Source: Bacteroides sp.
Lineage (GTDB): Bacteria > Bacteroidota > Bacteroidia > Bacteroidales > Bacteroidaceae
Direction of reading: 5' to 3'
Assembly (NCBI GenBank): GCA_022648295.1
Contig: JALCME010000011.1
Location: 1 to 64,000 of the forward strand
Length of the DNA: 64,000 nt
The notes below the pieces were generated by a model. It saw only the letters and a list, made by a program, of their open reading frames with translations, did no database searches and was not told where the DNA came from. Of the stretch, positions 18,401-25,169 are shown in pieces (position 1 is the first letter of the stretch; every line of letters begins with the position of its first letter). The position numbers were made by a program, and so were the translations under genes.

Positions 18401-19311
18401 TTCTTTGCTTCTTGTGAACGGCTTGCAAAGGCTGATATTCCTGCGATAATAGCCGTAATTGCAACGGAAAGTCCCAAAGTCAACGTTGCCATTAAAGCCT
18501 GTGCGGCGACTGTGGAAATACCAAGGGAAACCGACACACGATCAACGGCGGCCGCATACATCAATTTTGCTTTTGTTAGTAAAACAACATTGAAATAGCT
18601 ATCTTTATTAAGCGTTTCAGCAACTTGCTGAAGGCCGATCGTCATTGCCATAAGGGATTGAACCTTCATCATGATCTTGTTCAAGTTTTCATTTTCCCCG
18701 GCAAAAAGACCGACGGCCCCTTGTGCTGCTGAAAAGGCCCCGGCAACACCGGATAAAGCTGAAACGACACCTTGGAATCCCCTTTCGTCGTTGGCCATAG
18801 CTGCAATTTGCTGTTGAGCATCGCCCATCGCATCTTTTAACTCCCCTGTTTTACGTTGCAATTCTTGGTATGCATCCGTACCACGAAGCCCGGCCGCTTC
18901 CATCTGAATAAGTTCTTCACGCATCATTCGCAACTGTGTGCGTAATGATACATGCGCTGTTTTAGTGGTTTCAACCTGTGATTCAAGCACTTTTAAAGCA
19001 TCTTTTTCGGCTTTTAATTCGGCGGAAACTTCGGCCGCTTGCTGCTTTAATTCCGCTTGCGCCTTGCCGGGGGACAACTTCGAAATTTCAATGTTTAGGT
19101 TGTTTAATTGGGATTCAAGCCCGGCAATAACATCCTTTTGTATTTTTATGTTTTCGGCTGTGATCTTGAAAGCATCGTCAATCTTTTCACCTTCGGCGAC
19201 GGTTGACGAAGAAAAACCCTTGACACGCTTTTCAGCTTCGTCAATAGCTTTAATGAACTTATCGTTGTTCATTACGGCTTCAAAATCCATTGCGCCCTGA
19301 TCTACATTCAT
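15469..19311 (-). CDS. phage tail tape measure protein
   Basis: The tape measure sets tail length and is ejected with the DNA. This 1280-residue protein is alpha-helical throughout, with long coiled coils (about 40-160, 380-960 and 1010-1120), a hydrophobic segment at about 265-295 (ALMATLTLGLSVAITAIIAG) and alanine-rich VSALSGVAGAFSAAQGAVG before it, the usual tape-measure pattern. At about 1.5 A per residue it would specify a tail near 190 nm, as a siphophage. It starts 4 bp after the 87-residue ORF. No major tail protein gene accompanies it. Confidence 0.9.
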   Translation of the reverse strand: MNVDQGAMDFEAVMNNDKFIKAIDEAEKRVKGFSSSTVAEGEKIDDAFKITAENIKIQKDVIAGLESQLNNLNIEISKLSPGKAQAELKQQAAEVSAELKAEKDALKVLESQVETTKTAHVSLRTQLRMMREELIQMEAAGLRGTDAYQELQRKTGELKDAMGDAQQQIAAMANDERGFQGVVSALSGVAGAFSAAQGAVGLFAGENENLNKIMMKVQSLMAMTIGLQQVAETLNKDSYFNVVLLTKAKLMYAAAVDRVSVSLGISTVAAQALMATLTLGLSVAITAIIAGISAFASRSQEAKKATEEFNKSVVDLAGKPVATIQELSVAWSQLGDNIKAKEKFIEDNSEKFKSLGVSVKSVKDAEGLLSDPKHVQAFINAQILKAKAMATAELAAEKYKEAIKKQLELEKTPAKLKKTRTITDPELGTALYSYDYEVDNKDYSKLKSEKDKLEKEGLDLFKKAAEFSVQEKKILNEIGVSANNITKGSITALENSISKLKEKYKDAATDKERANLLKQIKAQEKVLDKMDQSDSSSSNKDTFKDKLDKRKKLYQDYFKWINSNDPILKKAADTEFAGMLKQGKSFLEYLKNQRDKLLSVSDQTATQKAQLKTINDMIAEETKKTVLQDFETALQKQMNSATSVLQMLDIISKKRKELSGDGSDLDTGKKEILDKADQSAQEQAQEETNKLIEDYASYLTRKLQLQQKYTDDMILLEKRLKEAQDANNPEDVAKIQGAISNRKEQYAKDSKLSGDSDYDAMVVQYRNFEQKKQAIIDEFDEKRKKAQEHGNTQLVEELNKAQAKALSSLASDELMKSADWNKLFGDLDSVATSEIEKLIALIEKNEVSLGVKLSPEDLKAVKDKLQEAKKEVETRNPFKALVNGIKEYSSATDDESKKKSFKKMFEGASSSIDLVKGAFDSVVGGLDKMGVSMDDQTKAVLNDISGIAQGASTLAQGIATGNPLAIIQGSIDIISNGIDLIWGSKDRKLEKQINQHKEAVEALTDAYSDLERAVDKALGGDTYKNQKQMIANLQQQRANYLEMIRLEEDKKKTDKDKIKEYENAYKEAGQTIEDVLEEISQDILQTNAKDFADQLGDAIVEAFGKGEDAATAFGDTVNDIMKNAILNQLKKNFLEKQLAPILKQLEDDMGYWNGDNFVFDGLTEEEQARFKAQIAALGQNFNSALGTYGDLFKDLADEVDDSSLTGGIKGVSEETASVLSGQINAMRINQAESLTVLRNQLMVLNQIAANTSYNKNLVDIRNDIRDIKNNNNNLRSDGFE

Positions 19312-19315
19312 GGCT

Positions 19316-19579
19316 TTACTTTTTTGTGATTAAACTTTTTAAGCATTGGAACCAAGTCTTTTTATTTCGACTAATACTTTCGGCAATACTCAATTTACTA
19401 ATGCTTTTCAATAGAAAAATTTCATTTGCAAGCAATATATCGTCGGTTGCGGTTGGAGCTTTTTTTTCAAGAAGGTCTTCAATGCGGCTGATTAATACAT
19501 CGACCAAATAATGAGTGTTTTCAAGATGTTTATACTTGTCTTGTACACTTCTAAATCGTTCATTCTGACTTTTATTCAT
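19316..19579 (-). CDS. small protein upstream of the tape measure gene
   Basis: This 87-residue helical protein lies between repeat C and the tape measure gene, 4 bp from the latter. Siphophages usually place tail-assembly chaperones (gpG/gpGT type) here, so that role is possible, but I see no family signature and no slippery sequence was established. Confidence 0.6.
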   Translation of the reverse strand: MNKSQNERFRSVQDKYKHLENTHYLVDVLISRIEDLLEKKAPTATDDILLANEIFLLKSISKLSIAESISRNKKTWFQCLKSLITKK

Positions 19580-19641
19580 AATCTGAAGTTTTTAATGTTT
19601 TTAGCTTGTTTTACCCAAGCATTTATTTAAACCGTTAACTT

Positions 19642-19731
19642 GTGGCGCAAACGTGGTGCAAAACCAAATCTTAATGTGCTCAAATTGCTGATATTCAACG
19701 TTTGAATGTATCCTTTATCCGGTTAGAACCC
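19642..19731 (-). repeat. tail-gene junction repeat, copy C
   Basis: Box 1 (19642-19662) reads like copy A. Box 2 is TGATATTCA (19689-19697) and box 3 is GGTTAGAACCC (19721-19731), again 26 and 23 bp apart. Box 3 touches the gp10-like stop codon at 19732 and is the copy most similar to the T-arm GGTTCGACCCC in the attachment site (9 of 11 bases). The 87-residue ORF starts 63 bp beyond box 1. Confidence 0.85.
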
Positions 19732-20199
19732 TTAGTCATTGACCGCTTTGCCAATATTTGAAACCATTTTTTCGATCATCTTTGGCAATTCTTGTCTTGC
19801 AAGCGATTCGGCTGAAGTAAGGACGTCACGGCCTTTGGATTCGACATGAACGGCGTAATTCATTCCCGCCGTTACGACTAATACAAGACCTTGGGGATAC
19901 TTTGATCCGACCTTCTTTGCAAGCCTTTGGCCCGCCCGGATTCCTTCACTTCCTTCCTTAGTTTGCGAATAACCTTCATGTATGGCAACCCCATTTTTGA
20001 AGACCATGTAACCGATTGAAGAACGAAGGTTCCCGGTCTGATCAGTAAAACCAACATCCGGCGGAACAAGCTTTGCATGTTTGACACACAATTCACCGAG
20101 GTATTGAAGTTTCTCAATTTGCTGCCTTTCGATCGCCTGCAAGAACTTTTCAAATCTTGATCGAATTGTATCTGAAGAAAAATTTGCTTTGATTCCCAT
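19732..20199 (-). CDS. HK97 gp10-like tail-completion protein
   Basis: A 155-residue protein with the pattern of the gp10/minor-tail family: helical N-terminus, then AKLVPPDVGFTDQTGNLRSS, and later VVTAGMNYAVHVESKG followed by a helical C-terminus. Such proteins sit at the head-tail junction or top of the tail. The frame is open to 20460, but the ATG at 20199 lies 4 bp after the stop of the preceding gene and gives the usual family length. Family assignment is by eye. Confidence 0.75.
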   Translation of the reverse strand: MGIKANFSSDTIRSRFEKFLQAIERQQIEKLQYLGELCVKHAKLVPPDVGFTDQTGNLRSSIGYMVFKNGVAIHEGYSQTKEGSEGIRAGQRLAKKVGSKYPQGLVLVVTAGMNYAVHVESKGRDVLTSAESLARQELPKMIEKMVSNIGKAVND

Positions 20200-20203
20200 T
20201 GCT

Positions 20204-20617
20204 TTAGTCGTTTTTACCAAGTTTCTTTTCAAGTTCTTTGATCTTCTTGTCAAGTTCATCGTCGGAAAGGTTGGCCAACAAATCTTTGCCGTCTTTCCCG
20301 GTGACTTCGTTAATTGACTTTTCAACATACCCACGTTCACGCCCTTTTGTGCGAAGGAAAAATTCAATTGCATTAAATCGAATTCTTTCATTTTTCGAAA
20401 ACATAAGTGAACGAAGGCTTTCTTCTGCAACATCAAGACTTTCTTCAATGATGTCTTCAAGTAATTCAGGCTTTTTCAAGGCACGATCCCGGACGGCTTG
20501 ACGTGAATATTCAATGCCGTATTCGTTATATATAGCCTTTGCCGTGCGGGCGTAAATCCCCGCATTCTTGCGAAGGATCGCCCAAAATTCCTTCTCTGAT
20601 AATCGTCTTTTCTTCAT
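20204..20617 (-). CDS. terminase small subunit-like DNA-binding protein
   Basis: This 137-residue protein has an N-terminal helix-turn-helix-like region (IYARTAKAIYNEYGIEYSRQ), then helices rich in SLDVAEESLRSLM and IRFNAIEFFLRTKGRERGY, a pattern common in phage small terminases, and a charged coiled C-terminus (SDDELDKKIKELEKKL). Small terminases recognise pac/cos DNA and recruit the large subunit. No large terminase is present, so a helper phage would have to supply it, as in PICI-type satellites. The ATG at 20617 is preferred to a TTG at 20635. The assignment is moderately secure. Confidence 0.6.
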   Translation of the reverse strand: MKKRRLSEKEFWAILRKNAGIYARTAKAIYNEYGIEYSRQAVRDRALKKPELLEDIIEESLDVAEESLRSLMFSKNERIRFNAIEFFLRTKGRERGYVEKSINEVTGKDGKDLLANLSDDELDKKIKELEKKLGKND

Positions 20618-20641
20618 TTTGACAAGTTTTGACAAGTTGCA

Positions 20642-21193
20642 TTATTCTTTATAGAATCTAAATTGCTGATCGTCTGAAGCTTTCCAATATGTGCAACGAT
20701 CATTGTCGATCATTAAAAAGCTGATCGGAAAATCTTTTTCACGTGCCTTTTGAATTAGCCGGGGATCAATAACAGGGGAAACAACGACAAACCTTGTCGG
20801 CAAATCATGGTTTATATAATCCTTTTCAAGTTGAATGATGTCGTCAAAGGCTGCAATAACGGATGAAAAAGTAAGGCCTTCAAGGTCTTGAAATTCGTCA
20901 AGGCTGATTCCCATTTCTGCAAGTTCTTCATCAAGTCTAAAATCGCCGGTTGGTTGTTCAATATAATCTTCGTGTACTTGCATGAATAATCTTGTTGCTA
21001 TATTATTCTGATGCAAAACCTGAAGGACGATCAAGTCGTTTTCATCCTTACGAACAAACTGAAACTTTCCGATTTCTTTTATTGCTTCCCAACCGCATTC
21101 TTTTGCGATCTGATCAATGTTGTTTCGCACGAATTCAGCAAAGCTTATTTTGTCGCCTGTGAATGTAAATTGGGGTTCAAACTCTTTTTTCAT
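20642..21193 (-). CDS. hypothetical protein of the element
   Basis: This 183-residue acidic protein has no signal peptide or membrane segment and no domain I recognise. Its start overlaps the end of the winged-helix gene by 17 bp, and the terminase-like gene starts 24 bp after its stop, so it belongs to the same transcript. A DNA-processing or regulatory role would fit the position only. Confidence 0.6.
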   Translation of the reverse strand: MKKEFEPQFTFTGDKISFAEFVRNNIDQIAKECGWEAIKEIGKFQFVRKDENDLIVLQVLHQNNIATRLFMQVHEDYIEQPTGDFRLDEELAEMGISLDEFQDLEGLTFSSVIAAFDDIIQLEKDYINHDLPTRFVVVSPVIDPRLIQKAREKDFPISFLMIDNDRCTYWKASDDQQFRFYKE

Positions 21194-21749
21194 AATGCTC
21201 TGTTTTTTGAATTGTGAATACTTTTAAATTTTCACATGAAGAAAAGGAATCGACTGAAGACTTGTCTTCAGGCATATCCTGTAAAGGATATGTATATTCT
21301 TTTGTTTCTTCTTGTTTATGTTTTATGTTGGCGGTAGTGTTTCCGCCCAAATAGGGGTCTTTTATTTCCACTTTATCGGGGTCTTTATTGATACCTTTAT
21401 TTTGGGGAATTTCATAAAAGGGGTCTTTTATTTCCACTATTTCGGTATCTTTTACGGCTCCAATTTTACTTACTTTTAAAAGCGTATAAGTAGAAACATA
21501 TCTCCGACCTTGCCCGTGTTGGTAGTGTATTAGCCCGGCTTCTTCCAAATGTCGCCTTGCGGTGACAATAGTCTTTTCCGTAACACCAAGGACGGATGCG
21601 ATTCTTGCATTTGCTTGTTTAAATGGATTCTTCCATCCCAAACGGTTGGAAACGTCCAATAAATGCAAATACATCATACCTTCAACCGGGGAAAATTGTT
21701 CTTCGGTGTGAAGTCGCCAAAAGTCATTGATTAATTCGATATAGTTCAT
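21177..21749 (-). CDS. replication-type winged-helix protein
   Basis: This 190-residue protein begins with a winged helix-turn-helix resembling phage and plasmid replication initiators: FWRLHTEEQFSPVEGMMYLH, then NARIASVLGVTEKTIVTARR and LEEAGLIHYQHGQGRR. The second half is low-complexity with repeated IKDP units (VEIKDP, IVEIKDP), probably unstructured. It may start replication of the excised element or load host helicase, but it could also be a regulator. Confidence 0.65.
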   Translation of the reverse strand: MNYIELINDFWRLHTEEQFSPVEGMMYLHLLDVSNRLGWKNPFKQANARIASVLGVTEKTIVTARRHLEEAGLIHYQHGQGRRYVSTYTLLKVSKIGAVKDTEIVEIKDPFYEIPQNKGINKDPDKVEIKDPYLGGNTTANIKHKQEETKEYTYPLQDMPEDKSSVDSFSSCENLKVFTIQKTEHYEKRV

Positions 21750-21809
21750 CGTATAGCTTTTTCAGGTTTCAGGCGAAACCCGTAGTTGCGGATACGGGCC
21801 ACACATGAA

Positions 21810-22073
21810 CTATTTTTTTTCAATGAAGTATTGCTTGATTCGTTTTCGATTCCCAAGCGTTATCCATCTATCTTTTATATCTATTCCGTATTTGTTGCGG
21901 AGTTCTGATATATATTTCGCCAAGTCGACCGTTCTGTTTTCGTTTACGGCGTCAAGTGATGTTAATATACGTCCCTGTTTAAGGCATGAGTATATATCTC
22001 TGATTGTTGATCCCGGTTGCGTTCCGGGTAATGCTTCAGATATAAATAAATTGCGATCGTCCATCTTTTCCAT
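21810..22073 (-). CDS. small DNA-binding protein
   Basis: This protein of 87 residues contains a winged-helix type pattern (LKQGRILTSLDAVNENRTVD, then LAKYISELRNKYGIDI) found in Bacteroidetes phage regulators. The frame can start at a TTG at 22079, but the ATG at 22073 is preferred. It follows the excisionase-like gene by 26 bp and precedes the replication-type gene by 60 bp. Confidence 0.65.
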   Translation of the reverse strand: MEKMDDRNLFISEALPGTQPGSTIRDIYSCLKQGRILTSLDAVNENRTVDLAKYISELRNKYGIDIKDRWITLGNRKRIKQYFIEKK

Positions 22074-22099
22074 CTTCAATTACTTTTTAATGTTGTTCA

Positions 22100-22399
22100 T
22101 TATTTGCGACGTTCAATGATCCGGTCAATATCCGATTTCTTATATCGGTTTAATCCGCCTACTTTTATAGGCATCAAATAACCCTTATTGCTCCAATTCC
22201 AAAGAGTAGAAGGATTTATATTCAAAATCTTTGCTACTTGGTCTTTCGTGTAATAAACTTCGCTTTTGTCCTGAATAATTTCTTGTTCAAGTCTGTGTCG
22301 GGCTTTCTCGACCAAGACATCGGCGAATTTGAAAAGATCATCCGATTTGATTGAAAGGGTAATATTTCCCCCGCTTTGTAAAATGTCTGCTAATTCCAT
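22100..22399 (-). CDS. excisionase-like helix-turn-helix protein
   Basis: This 99-residue protein ends in an HTH_17/MerR-like domain (residues 49-95: YYTKDQVAKILNINPSTLWN, then GYLMPIKVGGLNRYKKSDI), the form used by many excisionases and AlpA-like activators. It is the first gene of the minus-strand lytic-type transcript and has palindromes upstream. It may direct excision and switch on the element, the role such proteins play in satellites. Confidence 0.75.
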   Translation of the reverse strand: MELADILQSGGNITLSIKSDDLFKFADVLVEKARHRLEQEIIQDKSEVYYTKDQVAKILNINPSTLWNWSNKGYLMPIKVGGLNRYKKSDIDRIIERRK

Positions 22400-22421
22400 T
22401 ACTTTGCTTTTTAATCGTTAC

Positions 22422-22464
22422 ATCCGAAAGGCGTGCACTAACTTTCGGATTTGTGACACAAATA
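22422..22464. promoter_or_regulatory. operator-like palindromes upstream of the excisionase-like gene
   Basis: ATCCGAAAG (22422-22430) and CTTTCGGAT (22442-22450) are perfect 9-bp inverted repeats. A second palindrome, TTTGT-GAC-ACAAA, follows directly, and TTGTGT half-sites recur near 22500. The stretch 22400-22569 carries no gene and probably holds the control region of the leftward transcript. Confidence 0.5.
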
Positions 22465-22569
22465 AAAAGCATAATTAGGAAGGATTGAAAGAATTTAGAT
22501 TGTGTAAAATTGTGTCGCAATTAAAAGGAATTAGACAATTGTTAAATCAATATATTATACGAAAGAAAA

Positions 22570-22597
22570 CAAAAAAGGCATGAATTTCTTCATGCCT
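22570..22597 (-). terminator. terminator of the integrase transcript
   Basis: Perfect 9-bp arms AGGCATGAA (22576-22584) and TTCATGCCT (22589-22597) with a 4-base loop are followed on the minus strand by six T. It lies just after the 231-residue gene and separates the integrase transcript from the excisionase transcript. Confidence 0.8.
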
Positions 22598-22619
22598 GAA
22601 TATTTAATACTCAAAAAAA

Positions 22620-23315
22620 TTATGGTAGTTTCTTTTTTACAGCTTCTATATCTGATGTTGTTTTGGCGGTTGGATCGCCTTGTTTATCGCTTAACATTTT
22701 ATTCAAATTTGAATAGGTTGAAATATCTCCAAGAAGTTGCTTCAAGGCGTCCCATAATTCTGCCTTATATTTTGGACGTTTAAAATATGATTTGGACATT
22801 AATGCGATATATGTGTACACGATACCAACCGGGCCATCGGTTTTAAATTGTTCATCCATAACGCCAATTACTTCCTTTTTATCTTCTTCAGAACAAGAAA
22901 GAAAATCGGTGAATTTCTTTTTTTGTTTTGGCGGCCTTCCCGGCGACTTTTTTAGAATATCGGGCGTTTCTACTTTTTCATTTTGCAAACTGCTTAGTTT
23001 CCTTTCAAGATATAAAATATATCCTTTGGCGGCATTATAAAAGGGTTGATAAATCAAATATTTGGGTAAAGGATCAAATTTTTCTATATCATCCAAAGCA
23101 TATTGAACCTTTTTAATTTCGTTGGATATGAATACATCTTCATCATATATTACCCAAGTCTTTTTCGGCAATTCCGTACGTTTGGCAAAAACACGATCAT
23201 AAGATAGTTTTTCAATTAGCTTGGGATCGTCTATATCAATAACGTCTATAAGAAACAAGCTTTGCAAAAATAATTTTGCTTGCAATAATAAGTTCTTTTC
23301 ACTGTCTGAATCCAT
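22620..23315 (-). CDS. hypothetical protein of the integrase operon
   Basis: This 231-residue protein has a mixed N-terminal half, an AT-hook-like basic stretch (KSPGRPPKQKKK near residue 125) and a helical C-terminal half. The basic stretch suggests nucleic-acid contact. No family is recognised. It is the third gene of the integrase transcript, 3 bp from the 107-residue gene. Confidence 0.65.
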   Translation of the reverse strand: MDSDSEKNLLLQAKLFLQSLFLIDVIDIDDPKLIEKLSYDRVFAKRTELPKKTWVIYDEDVFISNEIKKVQYALDDIEKFDPLPKYLIYQPFYNAAKGYILYLERKLSSLQNEKVETPDILKKSPGRPPKQKKKFTDFLSCSEEDKKEVIGVMDEQFKTDGPVGIVYTYIALMSKSYFKRPKYKAELWDALKQLLGDISTYSNLNKMLSDKQGDPTAKTTSDIEAVKKKLP

Positions 23316-23318
23316 AAC

Positions 23319-23642
23319 TTACTCTAATGTTTTAATAAGGTTATTTTTAATAAGCCAATCAGACGGAACAAGATACATTTCCCCGTCAATTATGTCACCT
23401 ATATATTCAAATGAATTTAATTCGTCTTCACTTATACGTGCGTCTCGACCAATTCCCGGATAAAAAGGAAAAGGCTTTTTGTTTTCCCTTTCGCAACGTT
23501 CAAGTATTTCATAAGCCTTTTCAATATCTTGTGTTGAATATACCAACATTTGCACAATGATTGAATATTGCGATTTCTTTCCGGTGTAGTATTCAAATAG
23601 TTGCTTGCCGGACATTTGTTTTAGATCAGGATTATTTTTCAT
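23319..23642 (-). CDS. hypothetical protein of the integrase operon
   Basis: A 107-residue protein, acidic and helical at first (GKQLFEYYTGKKSQYSIIVQ), with no recognised domain. It lies 20 bp downstream of the integrase stop codon and so is probably co-expressed. Confidence 0.6.
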   Translation of the reverse strand: MKNNPDLKQMSGKQLFEYYTGKKSQYSIIVQMLVYSTQDIEKAYEILERCERENKKPFPFYPGIGRDARISEDELNSFEYIGDIIDGEMYLVPSDWLIKNNLIKTLE

Positions 23643-23662
23643 AAATCATTTGACTATAGGTT

Positions 23663-24988
23663 TTATTCTAACATCTTAACAAGCTCGCTTTTGATGTCTT
23701 CATCAATTTCCCGGTACCGTGCAAATGCTTTTGACCCTTCTTTGTGTCCGCTAAGTACACCAACTAAATTCGGGTCTTTTACTTGTTTATAAAGATTCCC
23801 AACGAAGCAACGGCGGGCAAGATGGGAACTTGCAACTTCATTGATTGGTCGTTTTTCTTCTTCACGTGTCGTCGGATTAATAACGGTTACGATCCGGGTA
23901 ATTCCGGCCAAAAGGAACATGTCTTTTATCGCATCGTTATATCGTTGCTCCGAAATGAAAGGAAGAATTCCCGGCCCTTCAAAATCTTTATAGCGATCCA
24001 ATATTTCTTTGGCTATTGAATTCAAGGGAACCCGAACGGTGATCGGGCGGCCTTCCTTTGTCTTTCTTGGAATATATTCAATCGCCCCGTTCATTCTGTT
24101 TGATTTAGTCATTTTAAATAAATCACCAACACGGCAACCAATCAAACATTGAAAGACAAAAATATCTCTTTGAATTGCAAGTTGCGGCCTTTGAGACAGA
24201 TCAGTGTTATATAATTGATTCCGTTCTTCAATAGTAATATAGAAAGGAGTTCCATAAACGCACTCTTGAATTTTGAAATTCTTAAAAGGGTTGTTGCTCG
24301 TTTTTCCTAATTCATTGGCCCAAATAAAAAATGTTCTAAGCTTCGTAAAAATATCATTGATCGTATTTTGCCCCCTTGCTTTTGGTGTTCTTGTTTCCGG
24401 TACGGCTTCATATAGTTTAGGATAATTTTCGTATAGATTATGTTCATCGCAAAGAAAACGTTCAATATCTCGAAGAGTGGCTGAAGTGATATTTTCAAAA
24501 GAAAGTTTATATTCCTTAATTCCATTACATTGATTGTATAATTCATATCGCTGCAATGCACGATTTATGACTTGAAAATTTCGTTTTCGAACATCTGAAA
24601 TCTTCCTGTCATTAATGAATCGGGTGAAAGTTTCAATAAAAGATTCTTTCTTTTCATTCAATCCGTATTTATCGGGATTTATCTTTTTGTCAATTTCAGC
24701 ATCCAATGTTTCAGAAGTAAGCATCGCTTGGCCTTTTGTTTCGCTGTATATTTCTAAAATAAGACGTTTCATATTTGCCACGCTTTGATTGAATTCGGCA
24801 CGTTTAACAGTGTCGAAAAGAACCTTGGCTTTTATTTCTTGCTTTGCTCCATCCCAATAAGCCGGGGTTACTTCTAATTTGCTTTTATAAAACAACTGAA
24901 GCTTCCGGCCGTCCCTAAGTCTGAAACGTACATTTGCCTTTTCAGACTTTTTTGTTGATACGCGAATGAATGCTGTTACCGTTGCCAT
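23663..24988 (-). CDS. tyrosine recombinase integrase
   Basis: This 441-residue protein has an N-terminal arm-binding domain, a SAM-like core-binding domain (about 115-225) and the catalytic domain. Catalytic residues are visible: R286 (GCRVGDL), H389 and R392 (SSHLARR), H415 (SGHKEG) and Y425 (FARYREID), with K309 or K311 as the beta-hairpin lysine. It should catalyse insertion into tRNA-Leu and excision. Its start lies about 180 bp from the right attachment site, and an inverted repeat of the element's box 1 lies 20 bp upstream. Confidence 0.95.
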   Translation of the reverse strand: MATVTAFIRVSTKKSEKANVRFRLRDGRKLQLFYKSKLEVTPAYWDGAKQEIKAKVLFDTVKRAEFNQSVANMKRLILEIYSETKGQAMLTSETLDAEIDKKINPDKYGLNEKKESFIETFTRFINDRKISDVRKRNFQVINRALQRYELYNQCNGIKEYKLSFENITSATLRDIERFLCDEHNLYENYPKLYEAVPETRTPKARGQNTINDIFTKLRTFFIWANELGKTSNNPFKNFKIQECVYGTPFYITIEERNQLYNTDLSQRPQLAIQRDIFVFQCLIGCRVGDLFKMTKSNRMNGAIEYIPRKTKEGRPITVRVPLNSIAKEILDRYKDFEGPGILPFISEQRYNDAIKDMFLLAGITRIVTVINPTTREEEKRPINEVASSHLARRCFVGNLYKQVKDPNLVGVLSGHKEGSKAFARYREIDEDIKSELVKMLE

Positions 24989-25007
24989 AATCTAAATATT
25001 TAATGTA

Positions 25008-25108
25008 GTGGTGCAAATATATGTAATTTGCACCACATAACATAGATTTATTTAGATTATTTTAGATTGCATTAGATAGTGTGTGTATATGTAACATATT
25101 GATATTCA
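25008..25108 (+). promoter_or_regulatory. right-end arm boxes and integrase operator
   Basis: GTGGTGCAAAT (25008-25018) and ATTTGCACCAC (25026-25036) are perfect inverted repeats with a 7-bp spacer, 20 bp from the integrase start. TGATATTCA follows at 25100-25108 and the attachment core at 25170. On the plus strand the order box 1, box 2, core matches that of the three internal repeats. Integrase arm sites, an integrase operator, or both. Confidence 0.6.
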
Positions 25109-25169
25109 TTGTTATATGTGGGTAATTGGCTGATTTTCACAGTTTGTTCAAATTGGTAAAATCTAATAT

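Noticed and set aside
11636..19731. CRISPR array
   Set aside because: The three repeats are kilobases apart, separated by large tail genes, and no cas genes are present.
11636..19731. Junction repeats as simple sigma-ABfr promoters
   Set aside because: No copy carries a TAnnTTTG box at consistent spacing to the next start codon; only TTTG words within box 1 are shared.
20200..20460. N-terminal extension of the gp10-like ORF
   Set aside because: It overlaps the terminase-like gene and translates to a non-family sequence; the ATG at 20199 is spaced 4 bp from the previous stop.
11731..20617. Tailocin (phage-tail bacteriocin)
   Set aside because: Tailocin clusters lack integrase, attachment repeats and small terminase, and they need tail tube and lysis genes, which are not seen here.
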